This document shows positions 1 through 8,446 of a DNA stretch of 49,172 bases, piece after piece. Source of the DNA: a virus; IMG/VR virus record IMGVR_UViG_3300008108_000295, positions 1 through 49,172 of that record; one strand, written 5' to 3'. Made by a program: the position numbers and the translations under genes. The notes under the pieces are model-generated. The model did not search any database. It was not told where the DNA came from and saw nothing but the letters and a program-made list of their open reading frames with translations. Every line of letters starts with the position of its first letter. Positions within the stretch are counted from its first letter, which is position 1.

Positions 1-1
1 C

Positions 2-490
2 AACAATAGTTGTATGCCAATAGCAGAGTATGTAGACAGGCCTAGGCTTAAGTCTATGTTTCATGATGAGATGCTCAAGGCTGCAGTATACTGGGGGTAC
101 AAGGCATGCTACGAGAACGACGTTGGCGACGACTTCGTAGATTTCTTTACCAACAAGAACTTCAAGCAGTACTTGATGAGAACGCCAGAATCTGCCATAG
201 ACAAGATGAGGAGGAGAACTGTACAGAAGTTTGGGGTGACATCTGGAGACTCATTTGCAATGGCTAGACAGTTGGATACGTGTATCACGTACATTGAAGG
301 TCACTGTGAAAAGATTGTATTTACCGACCTTTTAGAAGAGCTACTTCAGTACGACCACGAGAACAGAACTCCTTTTGACCGGAGTGTGGCGTTTATGATT
401 AGCCTTCTGGCAGGTATCGGGGTAGAGGCCGTTAAGAAGGAAAAGGAATATTCGGTCATCCCCATCAAGACGTTTAGCATCAATATTTAG
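2..490 (+). CDS. Terminase large subunit, C-terminal part (5' end outside window)
   Basis: The frame is open to the left edge of the window, so the first visible ATG (position 14) is probably internal. The visible part resembles the RNase H-like nuclease end of large terminases of Bacteroidota podoviruses. It starts with a D-R-P stretch followed by FHDEML and A-V-Y-W-G, continues with a VDFF segment, and ends with a conserved TPFDRSVAF-type helix that packs at the end of the nuclease domain. The enzyme would cut and package concatemeric DNA into the prohead through the portal, whose gene follows directly. The assignment combines gene order with this C-terminal pattern. The Walker ATPase half is not in the window and cannot be checked. 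A separate small protein starting at 14 is less likely. Confidence 0.72.
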   Translation, partial: NNSCMPIAEYVDRPRLKSMFHDEMLKAAVYWGYKACYENDVGDDFVDFFTNKNFKQYLMRTPESAIDKMRRRTVQKFGVTSGDSFAMARQLDTCITYIEGHCEKIVFTDLLEELLQYDHENRTPFDRSVAFMISLLAGIGVEAVKKEKEYSVIPIKTFSINI

Positions 491-505
491 TATATTAACA
501 TTTTG

Positions 506-513
506 TAGTTTTG
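506..513 (+). promoter_or_regulatory. TAnnTTTG promoter element before portal gene
   Basis: TAGTTTTG fits the Bacteroidota -7 consensus TAnnTTTG and ends 7 bases before the portal ATG. Transcription would start close to the start codon. Confidence 0.45.
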
Positions 514-520
514 CTATAAT

Positions 521-2821
521 ATGGAAAATAAGAACATACTGAATTTTCACCTTGCCAACGCAAAGTTGAAGAAGGAGGAAAAAGAAGGCTTAAAGATATC
601 TAAGTTTATCGAAAGAGCTTTCAATAGCGGATACTTCAATAGAAGAAACAAGAAATTCCAAAAGAACAGAATGTTCTCTAGGGGAAGACAGCCGATGTCA
701 GAGTTTCTTGACCTGTTGAATGTGGACGGTAAAGAAGCATTCGTAAACCTAGATATGAAGGCTCCAGCAATTGCGCCTAAGTTCATGCAAGTGATACTTG
801 GTGGATTTATGAAGAGAATGGAAGTTGCGAAGGCTTCAGCCGTTGACCCAGTATCTGTAAAGCGTAAGCAATATGACAAAGATGAGGCAGAGTTCAGAAT
901 GAACTTTGGAGACCAAGTACGCCAGATTGAAGAGCAGGCAGGTGTGAAGCTGATGGCAGAAGGTAAGTTTACTCCAGAAGATTACGAAGAACTCGAATTA
1001 TACTTTGGACTTGAATATCAACTCCCAGAAGAAATCCTTTTTGAAAAAGGTATTGACTACGTAAACTACACAAACGGTTGGGAGGTAGTCAAGAGAAAGA
1101 TATTAGAAGACTTGATTGAGACTGGTGTAGCTGCAACCAAAGTAAGCGTGGCTCCAACAGGCAAGATAAATATTCGCAGAGTTATACCTGAGAATTTAAT
1201 CTACTCGTATTCAGAGTATGATGATTTCAGGGATATGTCATTTGTAGGTGAGATTGTTTCAATGAAGATTATTGATATCAGAAACAACTACCCACAACTT
1301 GATGAAGCCATGATTTGGCAGATTGCAAAGAAGGCAAAGCAGTTCAACCAGAATATCAAGTGGGATGAGAGATATAGATTCTCTATTGACCGTCCTTATG
1401 ATGACTGGACTGTGGATGTAATTGACTTCGAAATTAAGTCTATTGATACGATGATATACCAAGCAAAGACAAACAAGTTTGGTAATCTCATTGTAGAGAG
1501 AAGAGAAAGAGAGCCACAAAGACTTGGAGAGAATAAGGAACTGATTAAGAAAGACATGTACGTTATCTATAATGGCGTATATGTGATGGGAACAGATATC
1601 ATGCTTCAGTGGGATATTGCCAAGAACATGATTAAACCATCGTCTGCAAAAGAATTGTCTGCAGTACATTTCAGCTACAGTGTATACATGTATGAGAATC
1701 TAGACCTCATCAACATGGCACTTCCTGAGAGAATGGAGACTTCTATCCGTCAGATGACTTTGGCTCACTTGAAGATTCAGCAGTTGATTGCTAAACTTCG
1801 TCCTTCTGGTTTGATTATTGATATTGACTCACTCAGCGATATAAGTCTCGGACAAGGCAAGAACATATCTCCACTTGAGATTCAAAAGATTTACGACCAG
1901 ACAGGTAATATATACTATAGAAGAAGAACAGAGGATGGCGACAACATGAACTCAGTGCCTATTGCAGAAGCTCCAAATAGCTCAAGCATTGGTCAACTGC
2001 AGGAATTGATAAGCGTTTACAACCATTACCTCGAAAGACTTCGTGATGAAATCGGAGTAAACGAGTACCGTGAAGGTGCAACCGTTAACCCTAAGCTTGG
2101 TCTTGGCGTTCAGCAACAGCAGATTGCTGCTTCTAACAACGCTACAGACTTTATATATGATGCATTCATGAACATATACCAGCAAACGGCCAATAAGATT
2201 GCCCTGCTTTTGTATGATTCAGTATTGTACGGTGGTCAGCAGTACAGAGAGTACCTGAGCCCCAAAGACGTAGAAGGTAAGGTATTCGATGTAAGAATCG
2301 ACATCATGCCTGACGATAAAGAGAAGGCATTCGTAGAGGCTATGATTCAGACTTCACTTTCTGCAGGAATCATTGACTTTGAAGATGCATTCAGAGTGAG
2401 AAGTATCAAGAATACTAAACTCGCTGAGATGTATCTCGCAAAGGCAAAGAAACGCAAGCAGAAGGAAGACATGGAGAAGGCTAGAATGAATTCAGAGATG
2501 AATGCACAAGCGCAGCAACAGTCAATCGTAGCAAAGGCTCAGGCAGATGCTCAACTAGAGCAATTGCAGAGTCAAGGAAAGTTGACCGTTGTACAGACGG
2601 AGATGACAATGAAGCAAGACTTGGCTGAACAGCAGTTCGTTCAAGACGTGCTCATGAAGTCTTACGAGCTTGGCAAACCACTCAGTCCAGAACTACAACA
2701 GATTGTTTCTGCATACTTCCAGAAGAAGCAAATGGAAAGTGAAATGCAGATGATGCAGGCAGCTCAGGCTCAACAAATGCAGCAAGAGCAGCAAGATGCT
2801 GAACAGCAAGCTGTTGTATAA
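521..2821 (+). CDS. Portal protein
   Basis: At 766 residues, this is the expected size of a crAss-like portal, the dodecameric ring at the head vertex through which DNA enters and leaves. Recognition rests on position (after terminase, before scaffold and capsid), on long alternating helices and strands, and on the block near residues 513-526 (NEYREGATVNPKLG), which resembles a conserved segment of crAss-like portals. From about residue 640 the protein turns into a highly charged, Gln/Met-rich coiled coil, probably the crown or barrel facing the capsid interior. It begins 30 bases after the terminase stop with its own -7 element. The fold is inferred; the gene-order and motif match are reasonably strong. 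Confidence 0.85.
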   Translation: MENKNILNFHLANAKLKKEEKEGLKISKFIERAFNSGYFNRRNKKFQKNRMFSRGRQPMSEFLDLLNVDGKEAFVNLDMKAPAIAPKFMQVILGGFMKRMEVAKASAVDPVSVKRKQYDKDEAEFRMNFGDQVRQIEEQAGVKLMAEGKFTPEDYEELELYFGLEYQLPEEILFEKGIDYVNYTNGWEVVKRKILEDLIETGVAATKVSVAPTGKINIRRVIPENLIYSYSEYDDFRDMSFVGEIVSMKIIDIRNNYPQLDEAMIWQIAKKAKQFNQNIKWDERYRFSIDRPYDDWTVDVIDFEIKSIDTMIYQAKTNKFGNLIVERREREPQRLGENKELIKKDMYVIYNGVYVMGTDIMLQWDIAKNMIKPSSAKELSAVHFSYSVYMYENLDLINMALPERMETSIRQMTLAHLKIQQLIAKLRPSGLIIDIDSLSDISLGQGKNISPLEIQKIYDQTGNIYYRRRTEDGDNMNSVPIAEAPNSSSIGQLQELISVYNHYLERLRDEIGVNEYREGATVNPKLGLGVQQQQIAASNNATDFIYDAFMNIYQQTANKIALLLYDSVLYGGQQYREYLSPKDVEGKVFDVRIDIMPDDKEKAFVEAMIQTSLSAGIIDFEDAFRVRSIKNTKLAEMYLAKAKKRKQKEDMEKARMNSEMNAQAQQQSIVAKAQADAQLEQLQSQGKLTVVQTEMTMKQDLAEQQFVQDVLMKSYELGKPLSPELQQIVSAYFQKKQMESEMQMMQAAQAQQMQQEQQDAEQQAVV

Positions 2822-2826
2822 TTATA

Positions 2827-2834
2827 TATCTTTG
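2827..2834 (+). promoter_or_regulatory. TAnnTTTG promoter element before scaffold gene
   Basis: TATCTTTG ends 15 bases before the ATG at 2850. The leader between them is A-rich and has no Shine-Dalgarno sequence. Confidence 0.5.
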
Positions 2835-2849
2835 TAAAAACAATCAATC

Positions 2850-3968
2850 ATGTCAGAAACATTCAATCCATTTGATGCAAGTGGTTATGCGCAAGAAAAT
2901 ACAGCACCTGTACAATCAGAACCTGTAGCATCTGAGCCAACTCCACAAGCAGAGCCAAGTACAGAACCAGTTGCACAATCGACACCTGATAATGTACAAT
3001 CAAATGTACAGGAGCCTGTACAACAACCTGAGCAAGAGCCAGCTAAAAGCGAGCCAGCACAGGAACCAGAAGTAAAAACGTTTGAGTGGAAGGATGACTT
3101 CTCTAAAACGATTTACGACAAACTTGTAAATAAAGAGGTATCAGATTTAGCTGATATGCTTTATGAGCAAAAAGTTCTTTCAGATTTGGACAATATGAGT
3201 GATGAGGATGTGGTTAAGCTTCACATGGCTTACGAATATCCAGACCTTACTCCGGATGAGATTGAAGAGGAGTTCAATGCTAAGTATAAGGCGGAGAACA
3301 AGATTGACGAAGACTCGATGACGGATGAGGAAATTGCCATAGCTAAGAAGCAAATGGAGAAAGAACAAAAGACGCTTAACAGAGAATTGAAGAAGTTGGT
3401 TCGTGAGGCGAAGGATTCTTTGGGCGAAATGAAAAAGGACATTGATTTTCCAGATATACTTAGTCAGATTCAGAAAGCTAGCAACGAACCGGTTTCGGAA
3501 GACGCTATCAATCAGGTTCTGGCAAAGCAACAGGAAGAACAGCAGGCAGCTTACCTTGAAGCTAGAAAGGTGTTTGAATTAAGCATCGAAGATGGCTTAA
3601 AGGCTTTTGATGGATTTGCCGTCAATTATAAGGACGAGGATGTCCAGTTTGACGGTAAGTACAACTTAACACAAGAAGACAAGGCTGCCCTCCAAGGAGT
3701 GTTGAAAGACTTTGACTTGGAAGGATTCTATGGTAATCGTTACTTCAAGGATGGCAGGTACGATACCAAGCAGTTGGCAGAAGATGTATACTTCTTGCAG
3801 AACAGGGATAAGATAGTCAATGCAATGGTGACACAGGCTGTGTCTAAGGCAAAGGCAGATATCCTAAAAGGCATGAAGAACATAGATTACAGTAATCAGC
3901 CAAGACCTTCATCTGCAGCGAATATGAACGACTATGATGAGATGGTAAATACAATGTTTAGACTTTAA
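2850..3968 (+). CDS. Scaffold-like acidic protein
   Basis: A 372-residue, strongly acidic protein between portal and capsid genes, the usual place of the head scaffold. Residues 1-75 are a low-complexity Pro/Gln/Glu/Ser region. Residues about 100-215 are charged and predicted helical or coiled-coil. The C-terminal part (about 240-372) is more globular and ends in a basic/aromatic tail suited to capsid-shell contact. Scaffolds are rarely recognisable by sequence, so the role is inferred from composition and order. An internal or minor capsid role is the main alternative. Confidence 0.6.
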   Translation: MSETFNPFDASGYAQENTAPVQSEPVASEPTPQAEPSTEPVAQSTPDNVQSNVQEPVQQPEQEPAKSEPAQEPEVKTFEWKDDFSKTIYDKLVNKEVSDLADMLYEQKVLSDLDNMSDEDVVKLHMAYEYPDLTPDEIEEEFNAKYKAENKIDEDSMTDEEIAIAKKQMEKEQKTLNRELKKLVREAKDSLGEMKKDIDFPDILSQIQKASNEPVSEDAINQVLAKQQEEQQAAYLEARKVFELSIEDGLKAFDGFAVNYKDEDVQFDGKYNLTQEDKAALQGVLKDFDLEGFYGNRYFKDGRYDTKQLAEDVYFLQNRDKIVNAMVTQAVSKAKADILKGMKNIDYSNQPRPSSAANMNDYDEMVNTMFRL

Positions 3969-3990
3969 TAACAATTAAAAAATAATTACA

Positions 3991-5304
3991 ATGCCAGTAT
4001 TACAACCGGGTTCAGTAACAGTGCCAGTGAATCGGCAGTTTGTTTCTGACCTTTCAATTCTGAAGCCCCAGTACTACCCTCAGTTCATTGAGAAGTATGG
4101 TGCTCAAAACTATGCTCAATTGCTTGAGGCTTTGGGTATGAAAGCTACAGTTCCTGCTAAGAAATTCGGTCACTTCGAAAGCCGTGGTAAACTTCACGCT
4201 AACGTGAAAGTTTCTTCTATCGTTTCAGGTGGTTCTTCTGCAGGTGCTTCTGCTGTTATCGACATTTCTAACGACTCAGTGAGCTCTAACAGAAGCCCAT
4301 TGCGTGTTGGTGAAGTTGTTGAAAACGCTAAAGACGCAAAGCAGTACAAAATCACTGCTGTTGCTGACTACAACACTTGTACAATTGTTCCTTTGGATGC
4401 AACTGTACAAATCGACGCTGTTATCGCAGCTAACGATTTCTTGGTGTTCCGTGGTATCAGCGAAGCTGGTGAGGCTTCTACTAAATTTGACACTTTGAGT
4501 GGTTTGATTGAAGAGAAGACTTTCTACACAACTGAGATTCGTGAAGACTTTACCATCACTGATAGAGCTAAAATCGAAGAGTTGTGGTTTGAAGTTAACG
4601 GTCAACCTTACTACACCTACAAAGGTTTGGATGAGGCTGTTCGTCGTTTCATGAACAACAAAGAATTCAAGTTGATGTTCGGTAAGCCTTACGGAGCTAC
4701 TGGTTCTACAGGTTTGATTCCACAAGTTGAAGCTGGTGGTCAAACTTATCAGTGGAACGCTGGTTCTTCTGGATTTACTATCGACGATTTCCATGCACTT
4801 GCTCGTCTTGCTGACTTCAATGGTGGTGCTCAAGAATATCATTTCTTGATGGACTCTTACCTCAGAAGCGTAGTTGACGATGCTTTGTTTGCAAAGTATC
4901 AGAATGGTGCAATCATGTGGGCTTCTGTTGGAGGTTCTTCTGAAGTAGCTGTAAAGTATGGCTTCGATTCAATCAAGATTGACGGAGTTACTTTCCACCT
5001 GAAGAAATACTTGCCATTCAACGCTGAGGCAGTTTACGGAGTTGCTCCGGGTACTGAGTACTACAAAGAAAGCGGTCTTCTTATCCCAATGAAAGATGGT
5101 CGTGACGCTCAAACTGGTGATAAAGTTCCTTCTCTCCGCATTGTTTACAATGAGGTTGAGCCCGGAAAAGAAATCAAAGTTTGGGAAACTGGTGCTCTTG
5201 CTAAAGTTCCAACTTCAGACAAGATGGAATTGAACGTTCACCACATGTCTTACTGCGGTATCCAATTGTTTGGTGCTAACCAGTACATCAAAGTTTCTAA
5301 GTAA
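3991..5304 (+). CDS. Major capsid protein
   Basis: A 437-residue protein of HK97-type size placed directly after the scaffold-like gene and closed by a strong terminator, as expected for the most abundant virion protein. Codon choice differs from its neighbours: Arg is mostly CGT, and Ala, Val and Ser mostly end in T, while surrounding genes favour AGA and A-ending codons. This suggests selection for very high expression. The N-terminal part (about 1-70) is extended and followed by a beta-rich segment. The central region and the final PTSDKMELNVHHMSY-type strand region fit a P-domain/A-domain layout, but the fold is not proven by sequence. No own TAnnTTTG is seen before it, so it is probably co-transcribed with the scaffold gene. 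Confidence 0.8.
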   Translation: MPVLQPGSVTVPVNRQFVSDLSILKPQYYPQFIEKYGAQNYAQLLEALGMKATVPAKKFGHFESRGKLHANVKVSSIVSGGSSAGASAVIDISNDSVSSNRSPLRVGEVVENAKDAKQYKITAVADYNTCTIVPLDATVQIDAVIAANDFLVFRGISEAGEASTKFDTLSGLIEEKTFYTTEIREDFTITDRAKIEELWFEVNGQPYYTYKGLDEAVRRFMNNKEFKLMFGKPYGATGSTGLIPQVEAGGQTYQWNAGSSGFTIDDFHALARLADFNGGAQEYHFLMDSYLRSVVDDALFAKYQNGAIMWASVGGSSEVAVKYGFDSIKIDGVTFHLKKYLPFNAEAVYGVAPGTEYYKESGLLIPMKDGRDAQTGDKVPSLRIVYNEVEPGKEIKVWETGALAKVPTSDKMELNVHHMSYCGIQLFGANQYIKVSK

Positions 5305-5327
5305 TTAGATTCTAGACATATACGAAG

Positions 5328-5356
5328 ACCCCACCTTAGCGTGGGGTTTTCTTTTT
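5328..5356 (+). terminator. Intrinsic terminator after capsid gene
   Basis: Stem ACCCCAC (5328-5334) pairs with GTGGGGT (5341-5347) around a six-base loop and is followed by TTTTCTTTTT. It ends the head-gene transcript just before a new promoter. Confidence 0.9.
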
Positions 5357-5359
5357 ATG

Positions 5360-5367
5360 TATATTTG
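5360..5367 (+). promoter_or_regulatory. TAnnTTTG promoter element after the capsid terminator
   Basis: TATATTTG lies directly downstream of the terminator and 21 bases before the ATG at 5389, so the next gene is probably a separate transcription unit. Confidence 0.6.
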
Positions 5368-5388
5368 TACAAACCAAAAAAGTAAACC

Positions 5389-6300
5389 ATGGCTAAAGCA
5401 GCACGTAAGACACTTGACGAAAATGGCAATTTAGTAGATATTGCCACTCCTGAAGTCGAAATTCAAGAAGTTGCAGACATTAAGATTGACGAACCCAAGA
5501 AAAAAGTCGAGCCCAAAGAGTACATCTTTCAGCTGACTCAGAAGTTCTACATGTCTAATGCGAACAGACCTCCGTATCCAGAGAACTTCTTCCTCAGAAA
5601 TACAGACATCATCTATGACGAAGAGTCTGGTACTGAGAGAAATATACGCTATCTGGAAGGAGTTAACACCATCTTTGAGGACGAGCAGGAGCATTTGTCA
5701 GATGCCAAGAAAAACCAAAGACCACAAATCAGATTTACTAACGGATACTTGAGAGTAGCGTCAAATAAGACATCCCTAGTTAAGTTTTTGACAAGCAGTA
5801 ACATGTTTGACAAGAAGAAGCAAAGGATGGAGAGCGTTCTGCCAGTATATACTCTTATTAATTTTGAAGAGCAAGAAAGGCAGGCCGTTGACAAGGCAGA
5901 GACTAGGATGAAGGCCATGAAGCTCGCTATGGACGCTCCTATTGAAAATATGATTCCTCACTCACAATTCTTGGGAATCAGGTTCAAAAACGAGTACAAC
6001 GTAGAGAGGACAGATAAGGCTATCAGAGTAGACTATCTGAACTTTGCAGACAAGAATCCAGATGCCTTTATTAAGACATATAATAACCCACTGGTAAAGG
6101 TTCAATACCTCGTAAACAAGGGTATCAACCTTGGGCTCATTGACATCACTACTACAAAAGGTCAAGCTATCTGGGGCGATAGCAAAAAGTTTATCGCTCA
6201 GATTCCAGACAAAGCAGAGCCTTTGAAGTTTTTGTCAGAATTGTGCCTTACCGAAAAGGGTAAAGATTTTTACAGTCAGCTAAAAAGCATGGCAGACTAA
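5389..6300 (+). CDS. Structural protein of unknown role downstream of capsid
   Basis: A 303-residue, Lys-rich protein flanked by terminators on both sides and driven by its own promoter, so expressed as a single gene. Residues 1-45 are a charged, probably disordered leader. The region 45-160 contains aromatic and Asn-rich strands (IFQLTQKFYMSN, IRYLEG). Residues 160-210 are an Ala/Met/Lys helix. No catalytic motif is visible. Similar-sized proteins follow the capsid gene in other Bacteroidota podoviruses, where auxiliary capsid or head-completion roles are likely; here that is inference from position only. Confidence 0.6.
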   Translation: MAKAARKTLDENGNLVDIATPEVEIQEVADIKIDEPKKKVEPKEYIFQLTQKFYMSNANRPPYPENFFLRNTDIIYDEESGTERNIRYLEGVNTIFEDEQEHLSDAKKNQRPQIRFTNGYLRVASNKTSLVKFLTSSNMFDKKKQRMESVLPVYTLINFEEQERQAVDKAETRMKAMKLAMDAPIENMIPHSQFLGIRFKNEYNVERTDKAIRVDYLNFADKNPDAFIKTYNNPLVKVQYLVNKGINLGLIDITTTKGQAIWGDSKKFIAQIPDKAEPLKFLSELCLTEKGKDFYSQLKSMAD

Positions 6301-6333
6301 AGACGCTTCGTGTTTCTTATGGTTTGATTGGTT

Positions 6334-6365
6334 ATTCCCCGGTTTCTACTGGGGAATTTTTGTTT
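6334..6365 (+). terminator. Intrinsic terminator
   Basis: ATTCCCC (6334-6340) pairs with GGGGAAT (6351-6357), followed by TTTTTGTTTT. It separates the 303-residue gene from the connector operon. Confidence 0.88.
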
Positions 6366-6373
6366 TATATTTG
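6366..6373 (+). promoter_or_regulatory. TAnnTTTG promoter with 4-base leader
   Basis: TATATTTG ends 4 bases before the ATG at 6378. Because Bacteroidota start transcription a few bases after this element, the mRNA would be leaderless or nearly so. The site also decides the start of the following gene. Confidence 0.65.
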
Positions 6374-6377
6374 TATC

Positions 6378-7049
6378 ATGAATATTAATGAAGTATACAA
6401 ACTTGTATCCTATCTTGTTGACAAGTATCAGGGTACATATTTGTCGCCTGATGACTTCAATATGGTCATCAATATGGCACAGATACAATATCTTGCTGCA
6501 CTGACAGAAGATACTGGAAATCCTACAAGAAATCCAAAAGCACCAACAGGTATGGCTACGTCAGCTACGCTTGTTGATATGATATCATCTTTTATCACTG
6601 AATCTACGGTAACGATAACATCTCAGCTAGGTCCAAAGCCAGCTGACCTATACAAAACGGTTGCGCTTAGAACAACAGACGATAACTACGCAGTAAGGTT
6701 TGTTCCTGCAGACAGGGTTGCTTCTCACATAGATAATGCAATAGACTCGCCTTCTTTGACAGACCCAATGTACTATGAGATTGGAAGCAACTATAAATTC
6801 TTCCCATCTACACTTGCGTCTATTAAACTAACATACGTAAAGAACCCTCAAACGCTGAAATGGTCTTCTTTTGTTGGAACACTTAATTACGATAAGGATA
6901 CTAGCGTTCCAGTAAATAATACTCCTTTGGAATGGGGTGATACTGATATATATGAAATTGTATATAGAGCAATAGGAATTATAGGTATTAACTTAAAAGA
7001 TGGTGATTTGGTATCAGCTGCCAGACTCATAAAAAATGACGGTCTATGA
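6378..7049 (+). CDS. Head-tail connector / tail-hub-like protein
   Basis: The start was set at 6378 (MNINEVYKL). The longer reading from 6324 would begin inside the upstream terminator and promoter. The protein has 223 residues. It opens with helices, continues with beta-rich segments and Gly/Pro turns, and ends in a helix with GINLKDGDLVSAA. It is the first of four adjacent genes (this, 7046, 7675, 8447) that sit where crAss-like phages encode ring proteins, hub and muzzle. It is expressed from its own promoter with a 4-base ATGA overlap to the next gene. The exact subunit cannot be told from sequence. Confidence 0.6.
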   Translation: MNINEVYKLVSYLVDKYQGTYLSPDDFNMVINMAQIQYLAALTEDTGNPTRNPKAPTGMATSATLVDMISSFITESTVTITSQLGPKPADLYKTVALRTTDDNYAVRFVPADRVASHIDNAIDSPSLTDPMYYEIGSNYKFFPSTLASIKLTYVKNPQTLKWSSFVGTLNYDKDTSVPVNNTPLEWGDTDIYEIVYRAIGIIGINLKDGDLVSAARLIKNDGL

Positions 7050-7669
7050 CACGTAAAGTATTAATAGAGCAAATAAGGAGGATGTACTACGGTGGCCTCC
7101 CAATTGATGATGCTAACTTGACCGAAAACGAAGTTAATATACACATCAATCAAGCTATTGCAGCCGTTGCTAAGGAAAACTATGTTGACTACATAAAAAT
7201 GGATGGCGTAGAGAATGTAGATGATGCATTCTATACTACGTTTAAAAACTTCTCTATATCGAAAGATAACGATACTGGATATTATTATACAACCTTACCA
7301 CATCCACCGTTGGGTCTTTCGAGAGGATATGGGATAGCCGACGTAACGTTTCCTGTAAGTACAGGGCTAGCGAAGAATCCAATTCCTATATCCCCTCGTG
7401 AGCTAGAATATGTGGACATGGTAAAAACACCACCAAGTAAGATATACTTTTGGTGCGAAGGCAAAACCTTGTGGTTTAAGAGCTACATCAATTTGATTGG
7501 CAAATCACCAATCGTAAGAATGATTAGCAATGAAAGCTCTGACTTAACCGCAGAACTGAATGTTCCTGCGGAATATATTTCAAGAATAATCGAAATTGTA
7601 ATGTCTAGACTTGGCGTAAGAAAGCAGATGATGGAAGACACTACCAATGACGGCATAGACACTAAATAA
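7046..7669 (+). CDS. Connector / ring-like tail protein
   Basis: A 207-residue protein whose ATG overlaps the previous stop (ATGA), indicating translational coupling. An N-terminal helical region of about 60 residues (ENEVNIHINQAI, then A-V-A-K-E-N-Y) leads into a beta-rich middle with Pro-rich turns and a C-terminal helix near 170-200. This helix-strand-helix plan is common among podovirus adaptor and ring proteins. The role is inferred from its place between the 6378 and 7675 products. Confidence 0.55.
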   Translation: MTRKVLIEQIRRMYYGGLPIDDANLTENEVNIHINQAIAAVAKENYVDYIKMDGVENVDDAFYTTFKNFSISKDNDTGYYYTTLPHPPLGLSRGYGIADVTFPVSTGLAKNPIPISPRELEYVDMVKTPPSKIYFWCEGKTLWFKSYINLIGKSPIVRMISNESSDLTAELNVPAEYISRIIEIVMSRLGVRKQMMEDTTNDGIDTK

Positions 7670-7674
7670 AGAAT

Positions 7675-8445
7675 ATGGCAAAGGATACAGCACAATGGGT
7701 AGGTTTATCTGAAATAATCTACCAATACATAGACCAAGCAAAACTTACGAATGCAGAATATCGTAGGTTGTGGACTATTGGTGTTAGAGGAGTTGAAGAA
7801 ATGGGACTTGATGTAAGCTCTACACCTAAAACGGTCAAACTATTGGTGAAGGCTAATAAAACCGTTGATTTGCCGTCTGACTATATTGGAGTTTCAAAGG
7901 TTGGTGTGCTAAATGGAGACGGAGAGGTTGCTACACTTAGAAGAAATCCAAACATGACCGCCTATGCAATTGACATGAACGATAGGCTTTCTAAGAATAC
8001 AGATGATACAGATGTAGAAACATTCAGGCTTCAGGACTTGGCATACGTAAATTATTATGATGGTGCTAGATATGTAAATATATTTGGAGCAGGGTCATTA
8101 CTGAATGCAGCAGGCACATACGATATATCAGAAGATGAAGGGATACTTTACCTTAACAATGATTTCCCATATACATATGTTATAATGGAATATTTTTCAT
8201 CTCCAGCAGATGATGTAGATTATCAGATACCAGTACAGATAAAAGAAGCCGTTCTTTCGTTTATAGCATGGAGAGATATTGAAATGCTTCCTACAGGACG
8301 CAGAGTAAACCTAAGCGAAAAGCAGATTAGAAGAAAAGAGTTCTATAATCAAAAAAGACTTGCGAGACTTAGAGTAAATCCTGTAACTCCTTGGGATGCC
8401 AATGAGGTTATCAGAATGGGTCAAAAGCTCGTAGCAAAAGCATAA
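7675..8445 (+). CDS. Ring-protein-like virion component (crAss-like gp43 type)
   Basis: A 256-residue protein with a recognisable pattern: an N-terminal helix pair with the segment RRLWTIGVRGVEEMGLDV, then a strand block NKTVDLPSDYIGVSKVGVLN near residues 62-81, and a basic C-terminal helix (about 220-250). The DLPSDY-type block resembles that of crAss-like ring proteins lying between portal and muzzle. Five bases separate it from the previous gene and one from the next, so the set is made together. Moderately confident as to family, less as to the exact ring. Confidence 0.62.
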   Translation: MAKDTAQWVGLSEIIYQYIDQAKLTNAEYRRLWTIGVRGVEEMGLDVSSTPKTVKLLVKANKTVDLPSDYIGVSKVGVLNGDGEVATLRRNPNMTAYAIDMNDRLSKNTDDTDVETFRLQDLAYVNYYDGARYVNIFGAGSLLNAAGTYDISEDEGILYLNNDFPYTYVIMEYFSSPADDVDYQIPVQIKEAVLSFIAWRDIEMLPTGRRVNLSEKQIRRKEFYNQKRLARLRVNPVTPWDANEVIRMGQKLVAKA

Positions 8446-8446
8446 G

